Of a stretch of DNA of 64,000 nucleotides, positions 16,277-24,531 are shown piece by piece. The position numbers and the translations under genes are program-made. Position 1 is the stretch's first letter, and each line of letters starts with the position of its first letter. The notes under the pieces are model-generated. The model was given only the letters and a program-made list of their open reading frames with translations, was not told the origin of the DNA and did not search any database. Origin of the DNA: Clostridia bacterium (GTDB lineage: Bacteria > Bacillota > Clostridia > Christensenellales > Borkfalkiaceae); NCBI GenBank assembly GCA_017462985.1, contig JAFTQB010000059.1, positions 1-64,000 of the forward strand, written 5' to 3'.

Positions 16277-16537
16277 TTAGCCACCAAACGGAACGACGCG
16301 CTGTCTACCGCCGACAAATTCCGATTTATAATACCCTTTAAAGGTGGAATATTTCCCCATTTTTAATACGGCGTTGGCACGCGCAAATTCCCGTTGATCG
16401 AAACGCACGCAAAGCCCGCAACCGATCCTCGCCTCTTTGGGCGCGGATACCGTTTCCGCGGGAATGCCGTAGCTTAACAGCCGCTGTGCAAAATCCAAGC
16501 TTTGCGAGCGGGAACGGAATACCGCAAGTATCGTCAT
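16277..16537 (-). CDS. DUF3343 protein, putative Se/S carrier
   Basis: 86 residues from the ATG at 16537, which has AAGGAAGG 10 bases upstream; the ATG at 16546 touches that same element and cannot use it. The N-terminus TILAVFRSRSQSLDFAQ and the IGCGLCVRF block, with the paired cysteines, fit the DUF3343 family, small proteins proposed to carry selenium or sulfur and often found beside a cysteine desulfurase of the TIGR01977 type. Here the divergent neighbour is exactly such an enzyme. No selD or selenium gene lies in the window, so the link to selenium is inference from context. Confidence 0.75.
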   Translation of the reverse strand: MTILAVFRSRSQSLDFAQRLLSYGIPAETVSAPKEARIGCGLCVRFDQREFARANAVLKMGKYSTFKGYYKSEFVGGRQRVVPFGG

Positions 16538-16605
16538 TTTTATCATACCTTCCTTATTTTTGGAATAATATAGTTTATGAACGAAAGGAAAAAGAAGGTG
16601 ATATT

Positions 16606-17727
16606 ATGATCTATTTCGATAACGCCGCTACAGGCGGTAAAAAACCGGAAGCCGTACTCGTTGCCGCAAACGCCGCCATACGGCTGTGCGCCAATCCCGG
16701 CAGAAGCAGCCATCGGCTTTCGCTCGCTTGCGCGAACGAAATTCTGTCTTGCAGAAAATTGCTTGCAGAGCATTTCGATTGCGACAGCTTCGAAAACGTC
16801 GTTTTTACGAAAAATTGCACGGAAGCCTTAAATATTGCAATCTTCGGCGCGCTCAATCAAGGGGATCACGTAGTTACTACCTGCATGGAACACAACTCCG
16901 TTTTGCGGCCTTTGCACCAATTGGCAAAGCAGGGCTACCTCTCGTACGATATATGCCCGTTGCGCGGCGGCAATATTTCGCCAAAGGAACTTGCTTCCTT
17001 CGTAAAACCAAGCACGAAAGCCGTGATCGTAACGACCGCTTCCAACGTTACGGGCGCAACGCCCGATCTTTTAGCGATCAAAAAACTGTTGCCCGAAAAC
17101 GTGCTTTTGATTTGCGACGGCGCGCAGGGCGGCGGGCATCTTCCGTTAAAAATGCGGCAGGCAGGTATCGATATACTCTGCTTGGCGGGACACAAAGGAT
17201 TGCTTGGCATACAAGGGAGCGGCGCGTTGCTTTTTTCTTCGCGCGTATCGTTGCGCCCGCTGTTGTTCGGAGGCACAGGCTCGCTCAGCTATACGCTCGA
17301 TATGCCCGATTTTTCGCCCGATTCGTTGGAAGCGGGAACGCTCAACTATCCCGCGATCGCCGCTTTAAAAGCGGGCGTTGCCTATCTTTCCTTGCACGAA
17401 CGGGAGATCGGTGAAAAGCTCAGGCGGCTGACGGCGCTCACCGTTCGCGGCTTGAAGCGTTTTCGCGGCGTTCGGGTGTATTCCGAGCCGAACCCTTGCG
17501 GGATCGTCGCAATGAGCCACGAGAACAAACAATCGGAATATCTTGCTCTTTTATTATCGCAAAAATACGATATTGCTACGCGCGGGGGCTTGCATTGCGC
17601 GCCGCTGATGCACGAGGCGCTCGGCACGGCGGACGAGGGATTGCTCAGGATTTCTTTTTCGCACGAGAACACGGAAAAAGAAGTTGACGCGCTTTTAGCT
17701 TCTTTGCAAGAAATATTCAGCCTATAA
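16606..17727 (+). CDS. Class V aminotransferase, cysteine desulfurase family
   Basis: 373 residues from the ATG at 16606, which has AAGAAGGTG 6 bases upstream. MIYFDNAATGGKKPEAV, TKNCTEALNIAIFG and MEHNSVLRPL are the N-terminal PLP-site blocks; Lys197 in LAGHKGLLGIQGSG is the Schiff-base lysine; RGGLHCAPLMHEALG near 345 holds the conserved cysteine of the subgroup. The sequence fits the TIGR01977 cysteine-desulfurase-family group (PLP enzymes that release sulfur or selenium from cysteine or selenocysteine). It is transcribed divergently from the DUF3343 gene and ends at a strong bidirectional terminator. The sulfur acceptor is unknown. Confidence 0.88.
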   Translation: MIYFDNAATGGKKPEAVLVAANAAIRLCANPGRSSHRLSLACANEILSCRKLLAEHFDCDSFENVVFTKNCTEALNIAIFGALNQGDHVVTTCMEHNSVLRPLHQLAKQGYLSYDICPLRGGNISPKELASFVKPSTKAVIVTTASNVTGATPDLLAIKKLLPENVLLICDGAQGGGHLPLKMRQAGIDILCLAGHKGLLGIQGSGALLFSSRVSLRPLLFGGTGSLSYTLDMPDFSPDSLEAGTLNYPAIAALKAGVAYLSLHEREIGEKLRRLTALTVRGLKRFRGVRVYSEPNPCGIVAMSHENKQSEYLALLLSQKYDIATRGGLHCAPLMHEALGTADEGLLRISFSHENTEKEVDALLASLQEIFSL

Positions 17728-17728
17728 A

Positions 17729-17754
17729 AAACAGCCCGCTCGGGCTGTTTTTTT
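17729..17754. terminator. Bidirectional terminator between convergent genes
   Basis: ACAGCCCG-CT-CGGGCTGT (17731-17748), a perfect 8-bp stem with A-tract before and T-tract after it, serves the plus-strand desulfurase gene and the minus-strand gene starting its 3' end at 17755. Confidence 0.85.
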
Positions 17755-18027
17755 CTATATCCTCTTTAACCGTTCGATAATTGAGGATAACTGTTTTTTC
17801 TGCGCTTCGGAAAGAAGCGGCGCGAATTGATTGTAAAATTCGTCGATTTCGGCGTTGGAGAGCGTACCCGCCCGCTTGGCTTTTTCTGCTTCCCTTAAAA
17901 TGCCCAGCCAAATATCCGCGCCGCTTTTTCCATCGTACGCCGCCGCGATCTTTTTCGTGAGATCCGCCGCTGTATCATCGCCGTTTTGACCCTGCCCGTT
18001 TTGCTGATAACCCCGTAAATTTTTCAT
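17755..18027 (-). CDS. Small soluble protein, unknown function
   Basis: 90 residues from the ATG at 18027, selected because GGGAGGGCG lies 3-11 bases upstream; the longer frame to 18093 reads through the promoter region. The first 22 residues are Gly/Gln/Asn-rich (GYQQNGQGQNG), followed by three predicted helices ending LSEAQKKQLSSIIERLKRI. There is no signal peptide, membrane segment or metal site. Its divergent partner at 18104 is also an uncharacterised small protein, with only 76 bases between the two starts. Confidence 0.6.
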   Translation of the reverse strand: MKNLRGYQQNGQGQNGDDTAADLTKKIAAAYDGKSGADIWLGILREAEKAKRAGTLSNAEIDEFYNQFAPLLSEAQKKQLSSIIERLKRI

Positions 18028-18068
18028 ACACGCCCTCCCAAAAAAGTCTTTGTTGTATTCTATTCCCA

Positions 18069-18098
18069 TTGACAATTTTTTGTGCGCGCGCATATATT
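18069..18098 (+). promoter_or_regulatory. sigma-A promoter immediately before the ATG at 18104
   Basis: TTGACA (18069-18074), 18 bases, TATATT (18093-18098). The expected transcript start, about 18105, coincides with the ATG at 18104, so the mRNA would be leaderless. Confidence 0.65.
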
Positions 18099-18103
18099 AC
18101 ATT

Positions 18104-18451
18104 ATGGAAATTCTCGTTTTGATTATGCTTTATTACCTTTCGCAAAATCCCGATTTCGAAAAATCGGTAAAGCCGCTTTTAGGCTCGATCAAAAATTCGG
18201 AAGAAATGCTAAAATTTTTAAGCGAGCTTTCCCGTTTTTCGGAAATGTTTTCCCCGCAAAACAAACAAAACGACGGCGGCAGAGACGAACCGGACGGGAA
18301 AACGCCGCAAAAAAATTCGCCGTCGCAAACAAGCGAAAACGAGCAAACGCAAGAGAAAAAAACCGATTCCCCCACGGGCAATATTTCCAATCCCTTTATC
18401 GAAGAACTACTGCAAAAATACTTTACTTCCCCGCAAAGCGGCAAAAACTAA
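18104..18451 (+). CDS. Small protein with hydrophobic N-terminus, unknown function
   Basis: 115 residues from the ATG at 18104. MEILVLIMLYYLSQNPDFEK starts with a short hydrophobic helix and continues into a helical segment (to about 55), then a long Gln/Asn/Lys/Ser-rich low-complexity linker and a short helical end NPFIEELLQKYF. No ribosome-binding site precedes the ATG; a consensus promoter ends 5 bases upstream, which fits leaderless expression. Upstream in-frame codons exist but would lie inside the promoter. The shared intergenic region with the uncharacterised gene at 17755-18027 suggests the two belong together. Confidence 0.55.
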   Translation: MEILVLIMLYYLSQNPDFEKSVKPLLGSIKNSEEMLKFLSELSRFSEMFSPQNKQNDGGRDEPDGKTPQKNSPSQTSENEQTQEKKTDSPTGNISNPFIEELLQKYFTSPQSGKN

Positions 18452-18490
18452 ATCAAGCGGCTTACCCCCTCGGTAAGTCGCTTGATTTTT
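18451..18490. terminator. Bidirectional terminator between convergent genes
   Basis: AATCAAGCG-gc-TTACC-ccct-CGGTAA-gt-CGCTTGATT followed by T-tract; long stem with one small internal loop, ending the plus-strand small gene and the minus-strand LRR gene. Confidence 0.85.
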
Positions 18491-18505
18491 ATTGAAAGCG
18501 ATAAA

Positions 18506-19675
18506 TTATAAGCCTCTGTCGATGATATCCAAAAGACCTGAATGGAACGCGCCCATGCTTTGAGCAGGTTTTTCGCCTTTCTTTTCCGCTTGCTTGCCCG
18601 CAAAAAGCCATTCGACGCCCACGTAAGTTTCGCGAAGAAGCTTCGCGGCTTTTTTCTCGTCGCGAAGAAGCGTAGGAGGAAGCGCTTCGCCGCCTGCGCT
18701 CCAACCCGTTTGGAAAGCAAAACCTACTTTCATAAGCGCCTCACAATCCAAGAATGCGTTTTCGCCGATACGCTCCATACCCGAGCCGACAAATACTTTT
18801 TCCAAGTTCACGCAATGTTCGAAAGCGCGCACGCCGATAGAATGAAGCTTTTCAGACGGGATAAATTCCACGAGCTTTTTACAATAGGCAAACGCTTCCT
18901 TGCCGATAATCTTTAATGCGTGCGCCTTTTCCAAATTCGCGAGCTTCATACAGTTATAGAACGCTTCGTCGCCGATCTCCGCAACCATAGGCATCACCAG
19001 CGTTTGGAGCGCTCTGCAATCGAAGAACGCATACGAGCCGATCTTTTTCACCGAAGGAGCAAGCAAGACCTTTGCCGCCGTTTTGCCAATGGCGTACTGC
19101 ACGAGTACGCTGTGATCTTTCGAATACAGATTGCCGCCGTCGTCTTTGAAATATTTATTCTTGGGATCAACGGTAAACTTTTCTATTTTCGAACCGATAA
19201 ACGCCGCCACGCCGATGCTCGTTACCCCTGCGGGGATATGTATTTCCGTTAAGTTATCACAGCCGAAAAACGCTTTTTCGCCGATCGAACGGAGCGTTTC
19301 GGGGAAGGTAACGGAATTGAGCTTGCGAATATTGAAGAACGCTTTGGGATCGATCGTCGTTACGCCCCAAGGAACTTCTACGTCGCCGCCCTTGCCCTTA
19401 TATTTTTTCAAAACGCCGAATACGATCTCGAAATCGTCGGGGGAATTGGCTTTTTCCGTTTCTTCCTGCACGATCTCTTCCTTTGCCGTCGCTTGCGCGT
19501 CCGTCGCCGTTTCCACAGGCGAAGCCGCTTGCGCTTGCGGAGCCGCTTGCGTTGCCGCTGCGTCCGATTTTACGATCGCCGCGCCGCATACGGGGCATTT
19601 TTCAATCGTTTGCGCCACCGCTTCTTCCAACATCAATTGGCTTTGACATTCCTGACAAACTACTGCTACTTTCAT
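18506..19675 (-). CDS. Zinc-ribbon plus BspA-type leucine-rich repeat protein
   Basis: 389 residues. Residues 7-30 form a Cys4 ribbon (CQEC and CPVC, Cx2C-x16-Cx2C); an Ala/Gln-rich linker (35-75) follows, then about nine LRR_5 units of roughly 23 residues with the AF..C..L..v..P..v..IG pattern (about 95-315), and a helical C-terminal tail. There is no signal peptide, so unlike secreted BspA adhesins this protein is expected to stay inside the cell; LRR faces typically bind proteins. It shares the ribbon spacing with the proteins at 13151, 32793 and 34151. It lies 25 bases after the SDR gene in the same direction and may be the last gene of that long unit. Confidence 0.75.
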   Translation of the reverse strand: MKVAVVCQECQSQLMLEEAVAQTIEKCPVCGAAIVKSDAAATQAAPQAQAASPVETATDAQATAKEEIVQEETEKANSPDDFEIVFGVLKKYKGKGGDVEVPWGVTTIDPKAFFNIRKLNSVTFPETLRSIGEKAFFGCDNLTEIHIPAGVTSIGVAAFIGSKIEKFTVDPKNKYFKDDGGNLYSKDHSVLVQYAIGKTAAKVLLAPSVKKIGSYAFFDCRALQTLVMPMVAEIGDEAFYNCMKLANLEKAHALKIIGKEAFAYCKKLVEFIPSEKLHSIGVRAFEHCVNLEKVFVGSGMERIGENAFLDCEALMKVGFAFQTGWSAGGEALPPTLLRDEKKAAKLLRETYVGVEWLFAGKQAEKKGEKPAQSMGAFHSGLLDIIDRGL

Positions 19676-19700
19676 TGATTTATTCTCCTTAAAAATTTTC

Positions 19701-20399
19701 TCATATGATCGAAAAGCCGCCGTTTACGGGCAAGTCGATTCCCGTAACGTACTCGTTTTCTTCTAAAAATAATACCGCTTTCGCCACTTCCTCCGTAAGA
19801 CCGACACGGCCCGCGGGAATTTCTTCTTTGAGGTTCAACAGTTCCGCCTCGGAAAGATGCGCGTTCATTGCCGTGGCGATCAATCCCGGAGATACGGCGT
19901 TCACCCTTACGCCCGAAAAACCCAATTCCTTGGCGAGCGCCTTGGTAAACGCCAACAGCGCGCCTTTCGTTGCGGAATACGCCGATTCGCAGCTACCGCC
20001 CACTTCCCCCCAAACGGAAGAAATATTCACGATCAGCCCAAAGCCTCGCGAAATCATACCTTTCGCCGCCTCGCGCGAACAAAGGAACGCGCCGCGAACG
20101 TTGACGGCAAACAGATCGTCCCATTCTTCCGCGGTCGTATCCTGCACCTGCTTTACAAGCGATACGCCCGCGTTATTGACGAGGATATCCACTTTACCGA
20201 TTTTTTCAAACAGCGAACGCACCTGTTCTTCCTCTCTCACGTCGGCACGATAAACTTCCAAGCCAAGCGTTTTCGCTTGCGTCGCGCTGGATTCGTCGCA
20301 GGAATAGCTCACCGCAACGCGGTAGCCTTTTTTTAAAAACGCCATGGCGATCGCAGCCCCGATACCGCGCGTACCGCCCGTTACCAAAACCGTTTTCAT
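19701..20399 (-). CDS. Short-chain dehydrogenase/reductase, FabG-like
   Basis: 232 residues from the ATG at 20399, which overlaps the aroK stop (ATGA). TGGTRGIGAAIA is the NAD(P)-binding TGxxxGIG motif, NNAG the structural motif, and Ser-Tyr-Lys of the active site appear in NISSVWGE and SAYSATKGAL. These are classical SDR features; 3-oxoacyl-ACP reductase (FabG) is the nearest well-known type but no fatty-acid genes are adjacent, so the substrate is open. Its coupling to the aro genes is positional only; a step in aromatic metabolism is possible but not shown. Confidence 0.9.
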   Translation of the reverse strand: MKTVLVTGGTRGIGAAIAMAFLKKGYRVAVSYSCDESSATQAKTLGLEVYRADVREEEQVRSLFEKIGKVDILVNNAGVSLVKQVQDTTAEEWDDLFAVNVRGAFLCSREAAKGMISRGFGLIVNISSVWGEVGGSCESAYSATKGALLAFTKALAKELGFSGVRVNAVSPGLIATAMNAHLSEAELLNLKEEIPAGRVGLTEEVAKAVLFLEENEYVTGIDLPVNGGFSII

Positions 20400-20932
20400 T
20401 GCGCACCTGCCCCCTTGCAACGGTCAATTTCCGTATACCAACCGTAGATTTCCCTTGCCAATTCCTCGGGCGTTTTTCCGTCTACGTCGACGATGAGATC
20501 GGCAACCGATTGATAGATGGGCGTGCGTTCTTCTAAAAGGCGCACCAAGCGTTCCCGAATACTTTCCGTATTCGATTGCAAGAGCGGGCGCGTACCGTCC
20601 ACCTTTAAACGCTTTACGAGCGTTTCAAAGCTCGCGCGTAAAAATACGATCAAGCCGTTCTTTTTCAAAAGCGCGGTGTTTTCCTCTTTGAGAACCAAGC
20701 CGCCGCCCGTCGAGATCACCAACCGATCGCGCGAAGCGAGTTCTTTGACGATCTCCGTTTCGATCTTACGGAAATAATTCTCGCCGTAGTATTCGAAAAT
20801 ATCGGAAATTTTCCCGTACCGATCGACGATGATTCCGTCGGTATCGTACCACCTGCGCCCCGAAACCTCGGCGATCTTGATCCCGATCGTCGTTTTTCCA
20901 GCGCCCATCATACCGCATAAAATCAAATTCAT
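20396..20932 (-). CDS. aroK: Shikimate kinase
   Basis: 178 residues. GMMGAGKTT (7-15) is the Walker A loop, YDTDG (about 29-33) holds the shikimate-binding Asp, the family's STGGG block is at about 74-78 (with the substrate Gly-Gly), and RPLLQ marks the lid. It phosphorylates shikimate at the 3-hydroxyl with ATP. It lies 12 bases after aroQ and overlaps the downstream SDR by 4 bases, so it is part of the aro operon. Confidence 0.95.
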   Translation of the reverse strand: MNLILCGMMGAGKTTIGIKIAEVSGRRWYDTDGIIVDRYGKISDIFEYYGENYFRKIETEIVKELASRDRLVISTGGGLVLKEENTALLKKNGLIVFLRASFETLVKRLKVDGTRPLLQSNTESIRERLVRLLEERTPIYQSVADLIVDVDGKTPEELAREIYGWYTEIDRCKGAGAQ

Positions 20933-20944
20933 TGCGCTACCCCG

Positions 20945-21385
20945 TTACTTTTTCAGCATTGCTTTCAAGCCCGTGATCGCCGCCAAATAGCTGCCCGCGC
21001 CAAAGCCGCTGACCGTGCCCCTGCACACTTCCGAGATCACGGAAGTACGGCGAAACTCCTCGCGCGCGTGCACGTTGGACATATGCACTTCCACTACGGG
21101 AAGATCGATCGCCGCGATCGCGTCGCGAAGGGCGTAGCTATAATGCGTGAACGCACCCGCGTTGAAAATTATGCCGTCGGCGCTTCTGTTTAAAAACGCT
21201 TCGTGCAGCTTATCCACGAGCGCGCCCTCGTAATTGCTTTGGAAAAATTCCGCATCATCGCCGTTTTCCTTGCAATACGCCGCAATCCGCGCGTTGATCT
21301 CTTCCAAGGTTTCTCGCCCGTAAACGCTCTGTTCGCGCTTGCCCGTCAAGTTTAAATTCACGCCGTTCATCACTAAAATTTTCAT
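20945..21385 (-). CDS. aroQ: Type II 3-dehydroquinate dehydratase
   Basis: 146 residues. [18 protein letters not shown] (5-22) contains the type II signature with the catalytic Tyr and Arg of the flexible lid; [17 protein letters not shown] holds the Asn of the substrate pocket and [15 protein letters not shown] the catalytic His. It dehydrates 3-dehydroquinate to 3-dehydroshikimate and forms dodecamers. It touches the aroE stop codon by one base, so translation is coupled. Confidence 0.96.
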   Translation of the reverse strand: MKILVMNGVNLNLTGKREQSVYGRETLEEINARIAAYCKENGDDAEFFQSNYEGALVDKLHEAFLNRSADGIIFNAGAFTHYSYALRDAIAAIDLPVVEVHMSNVHAREEFRRTSVISEVCRGTVSGFGAGSYLAAITGLKAMLKK

Positions 21386-22203
21386 TACCGTTCTCCTTTC
21401 GTTTCACAAAGATATTGCGCGTAAAACGCTTTCGCCTCCACTTGGGAGGGTTGTTTGCTCAAATAAATACAATCGGAATAGTAGGCTTGATAAAAAAGCA
21501 TTGCGCCGCCCGCGATCGCCTTTACGCCCGACAGCGCCGCCAAGCGCAAAAATTCCGTTTGCTTGGGGCGATAAATCAAGTCGATCGCCGCGCCCACGCC
21601 CCTGAACGCCCGCTCGCTCACGGGAGAAACGCCCACCGTTGCGTGCATTCCCACGCCCGTAGCGTTGACGAGGAGATCAAAGCCGCCCGCTTCGGGATCG
21701 CTGCAAGGGGAAACGCCCAGTTCTTCGCAGGTTTCCAAAAGCTCCTTCGTTCGCCGTTGATACAAATACACGCAAGCGCCCGCGTTTTTTAGCGCGACAG
21801 CCGAGCTTCTGCCCGCGCCGCCCGCGCCGAGCACCAACGCGCGCTTGCCGGCCACGGCAACGCCCTCGCTTTCGAGCAGCATCAAAAAGCCGATGCCGTC
21901 GGTATTATAACCGCCGCGATTTGCGCTTTTTACGGTGTTGACCGCGCCGAACGCAAGCGCTTCGCTAGAAAAATATTCCAAGTATTCCATAATATCGCGC
22001 TTATAGGGAATGGTTACGTTAAAGCCGTCGAAATCCCCCAAAAGCCGCCGCGCCGCCCCGTCCAACTCCTCCGCCGCGAGAGAAAGCGATTCGTATTCGA
22101 GCGCAACCCCCCATTGGCGCAAAATAAATTCGTGGATCTTCGGACTGTCCGACGCCGAAACGTCTTTCCCAATGAGCGCCAAACGCAATTTTTTACCGTT
22201 CAT
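21385..22203 (-). CDS. aroE: Shikimate dehydrogenase
   Basis: 272 residues. [10 protein letters not shown] binds shikimate, [11 protein letters not shown] holds the catalytic Lys (about 67), NTDGIGF follows, and [16 protein letters not shown] is the NADP-binding Rossmann motif. It reduces 3-dehydroshikimate with NADPH. The start overlaps the aroA stop by 4 bases (ATGA). Confidence 0.95.
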   Translation of the reverse strand: MNGKKLRLALIGKDVSASDSPKIHEFILRQWGVALEYESLSLAAEELDGAARRLLGDFDGFNVTIPYKRDIMEYLEYFSSEALAFGAVNTVKSANRGGYNTDGIGFLMLLESEGVAVAGKRALVLGAGGAGRSSAVALKNAGACVYLYQRRTKELLETCEELGVSPCSDPEAGGFDLLVNATGVGMHATVGVSPVSERAFRGVGAAIDLIYRPKQTEFLRLAALSGVKAIAGGAMLFYQAYYSDCIYLSKQPSQVEAKAFYAQYLCETKGER

Positions 22204-23456
22204 CGCGTACCTGCCTCTATTTTATCGAAGAAATCGGGGAAAGAAATAGCGCAACACTGTTCGTCCGCGATCTCGCCACCTTTTTCCGAAGCGATCAAGC
22301 CCACCGCCGCCGTCATCGCGATGCGGTGATCGAGATAACTGTTCACCTTGCCGCCCGAAAGCTTTTTCTTGCCGCGAACGATAAACCCGTCCTCGGTAGG
22401 GATACATTCGCCGCCGAGCGCGTTGATCAGCTCCGCCGTCGTTTTGATACGGTCGCTTTCTTTCACCTTTAATTCTTTTGCGTCATAGATACGGCTTTCC
22501 CCCTCGGCAAACGCGCAAAGGAGCGCTAAAAGCGGCAGCTCGTCGATCATGGCGGGCACGACGTCGCCGCCCAATTCGATTGCTTGCATAGGGGATTTTT
22601 CCACGAGGATATCCGCCGTTTCTTCCCCGCCCGATACGCGGCGATTTTGCAGGGTATATTTCACGCCTAAACGGTCGAACGCCGTCAAAATGCCTGTACG
22701 CGTGGGATTGATCCCGACGTTTTTGCAAAGCGTTTTGCCTTTGAGCGCGCCGAGCGCCATAAAGTACGCCGCGGAAGAAATATCTGACGGTACGCATACG
22801 TCCACAGGGGAAAGGCGGCTCTTTTCCACCGTTACCCGATTGCCGTCCACCCCGATCTTCGCGCCCATGGCGGCGAGCATTCGCTCGGTATGATCGCGCG
22901 ATTTCACGGGTTCGATCACCGTCGTTTTTCCGTTTGCCGAAAGCCCTGCCAATAAAATCGCGCTCTTGACTTGCGCCGAAGCGACTTCCGTAATAATTTC
23001 TCTGCCTTGCAATTCGGCGGGCGCAACGAAGATGGGCGCGTGTCCGTCCGTCGTTTGTATGTTTGCCCCCAATAATCCCAACGGCCGCGCGACGCGCGCC
23101 ATAGGCCGCGAGGAAAGAGATTCGTCTCCAAACAGATTCGCGTCGATCCCCTTGCCAGAAACCAAGCCCGTCAAAAGACGAATGGTCGTGCCCGAATTAC
23201 CGCAATCGAGTTCTCTGCCCGCACGGAAACGCTCTACGCCGCGCACGCGCATCGTCGTGCCGTCCAAATCGATCTTCGCTCCCAATGCGCGCATACAAGC
23301 GCAAGTGGACAGGCAATCTTCCCCGATCAGCGCGTTAGTTACCGTCGCTTCGCCCTCGGCGGCGCTGTTCAGCATCACCGCGCGATGGGTTACCGATTTA
23401 TCGCCCGGAAGGGTAAATTCCCCCTCAAAGCGTTCTCTTGCCGAAATAAACTTCAT
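22200..23456 (-). CDS. aroA: EPSP synthase (3-phosphoshikimate 1-carboxyvinyltransferase)
   Basis: 418 residues. PGDKSVTHRAVMLN (18-31) holds the phosphate-binding Lys, LDCGNSGTTIRLLTG (82-96) is the PEP-binding loop, and SDRIKTTAELI near 340 carries the conserved acidic and Arg/Lys residues. NSGTT rather than NAGTA at the PEP loop is a feature of many Firmicutes class II enzymes, which tend to tolerate glyphosate better than class I; that property is an inference here. It joins phosphoenolpyruvate and shikimate-3-phosphate. Confidence 0.96.
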   Translation of the reverse strand: MKFISARERFEGEFTLPGDKSVTHRAVMLNSAAEGEATVTNALIGEDCLSTCACMRALGAKIDLDGTTMRVRGVERFRAGRELDCGNSGTTIRLLTGLVSGKGIDANLFGDESLSSRPMARVARPLGLLGANIQTTDGHAPIFVAPAELQGREIITEVASAQVKSAILLAGLSANGKTTVIEPVKSRDHTERMLAAMGAKIGVDGNRVTVEKSRLSPVDVCVPSDISSAAYFMALGALKGKTLCKNVGINPTRTGILTAFDRLGVKYTLQNRRVSGGEETADILVEKSPMQAIELGGDVVPAMIDELPLLALLCAFAEGESRIYDAKELKVKESDRIKTTAELINALGGECIPTEDGFIVRGKKKLSGGKVNSYLDHRIAMTAAVGLIASEKGGEIADEQCCAISFPDFFDKIEAGTR

Positions 23457-23465
23457 CGTTGCTCC

Positions 23466-24527
23466 TTATTCTTTCCGCGCCGCTCGTTCCAACGCGGTTT
23501 TGTAATCGTCCGCGACAAGCGAAAGGATCGTCCATTCGCCCTTTGCTTTTGCCACAGCCATGACGATATTTTTGCTATCGACGTTCTTTTTATCCGCGCT
23601 TGCGTTTTGCGCCGCTTCTCCGATCTTGACAAGATCGATCTTGCCCACAGGCGGGAGCGCGAGCGCCGCTTCTACGATCGCAAGCAGTTTTTGGCCGTAT
23701 TCCTTTTCGCATACGCCCGTAGCCATTGCTATTTTCGTTTCCAGCTTCATGCCCCACAGCACGCTTTCACCGTGAGAAAGCCCGAACGCAAGCTCGATCG
23801 CGTGCCCCGTCGTATGCCCGACGTTCAAGCACTTTCTTTCCCCCGTTTCCTTTTCGTCGCGCATTACCACGCCCGCTTTGAGCGCAACGCTGTCGTATAC
23901 GAGCGACAATGCCAATTGAGGCGAAGAAAGATTTTCTTTATTTTGGTACATCGTTTCAAAAAAATCCCCGTCAAGCGCGGCGTATTTGACGATCTCGCCC
24001 AAGCCGCATTTCCATTCGCGCGGGGGAAGCGTTTTTAAAAAATTCGGGTCGATCAATACTTCTTGCGGTTGATAGAACGCCCCCACGACGTTTTTTACGC
24101 CGCAAACGTCGATCGCCGTTTTGCCGCCTACGCTGCTATCCACCTGCGATAAAAGCGTAGTGGGGATTTGCACGCAGGATATACCGCGCATATAAAGGGA
24201 AGCGCAAAGCCCGCCCATGTCCCCCACGACGCCGCCGCCAACGGCAAACAAACGCGAGGTTCGTTTCAACCCTGCCCCCACCATTTTTTCCAAAATCGCT
24301 TGCAGGGAAGTAAAATTTTTATATTCCTCGCCCGCGTTCATCACGAAGATCTCCGCGCCCGAAAAATACTTTTTGAAAAAATCGGGATAGAGCGCAAAAA
24401 CGTTTTCATCCGTCAACACGAAATTCGCTTGTCCCTTCGTCAACGCGGGAAGGCGCGCATCCAAGCAATCCTCGCCCAAATAGACGGTTCCTTTCATCGT
24501 GGAAGTTTTTATTTCAATCGTTCGCAT
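23466..24527 (-). CDS. aroB: 3-dehydroquinate synthase
   Basis: 353 residues. GEEYKNF (NAD pocket), GGGVVGDMGGLCASLYMRG (98-116), PTTLLSQVDSSVGGKTAID and LNVGHTTGHAIE, with the zinc-binding His residues, are the characteristic blocks. It cyclises DAHP to 3-dehydroquinate using NAD and zinc. It begins 4 bases after aroC and precedes aroA by 9 bases. No DAHP synthase (aroF/aroG) gene lies in the window, so the entry step is encoded elsewhere. Confidence 0.96.
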   Translation of the reverse strand: MRTIEIKTSTMKGTVYLGEDCLDARLPALTKGQANFVLTDENVFALYPDFFKKYFSGAEIFVMNAGEEYKNFTSLQAILEKMVGAGLKRTSRLFAVGGGVVGDMGGLCASLYMRGISCVQIPTTLLSQVDSSVGGKTAIDVCGVKNVVGAFYQPQEVLIDPNFLKTLPPREWKCGLGEIVKYAALDGDFFETMYQNKENLSSPQLALSLVYDSVALKAGVVMRDEKETGERKCLNVGHTTGHAIELAFGLSHGESVLWGMKLETKIAMATGVCEKEYGQKLLAIVEAALALPPVGKIDLVKIGEAAQNASADKKNVDSKNIVMAVAKAKGEWTILSLVADDYKTALERAARKE

Positions 24528-24531
24528 AAAA

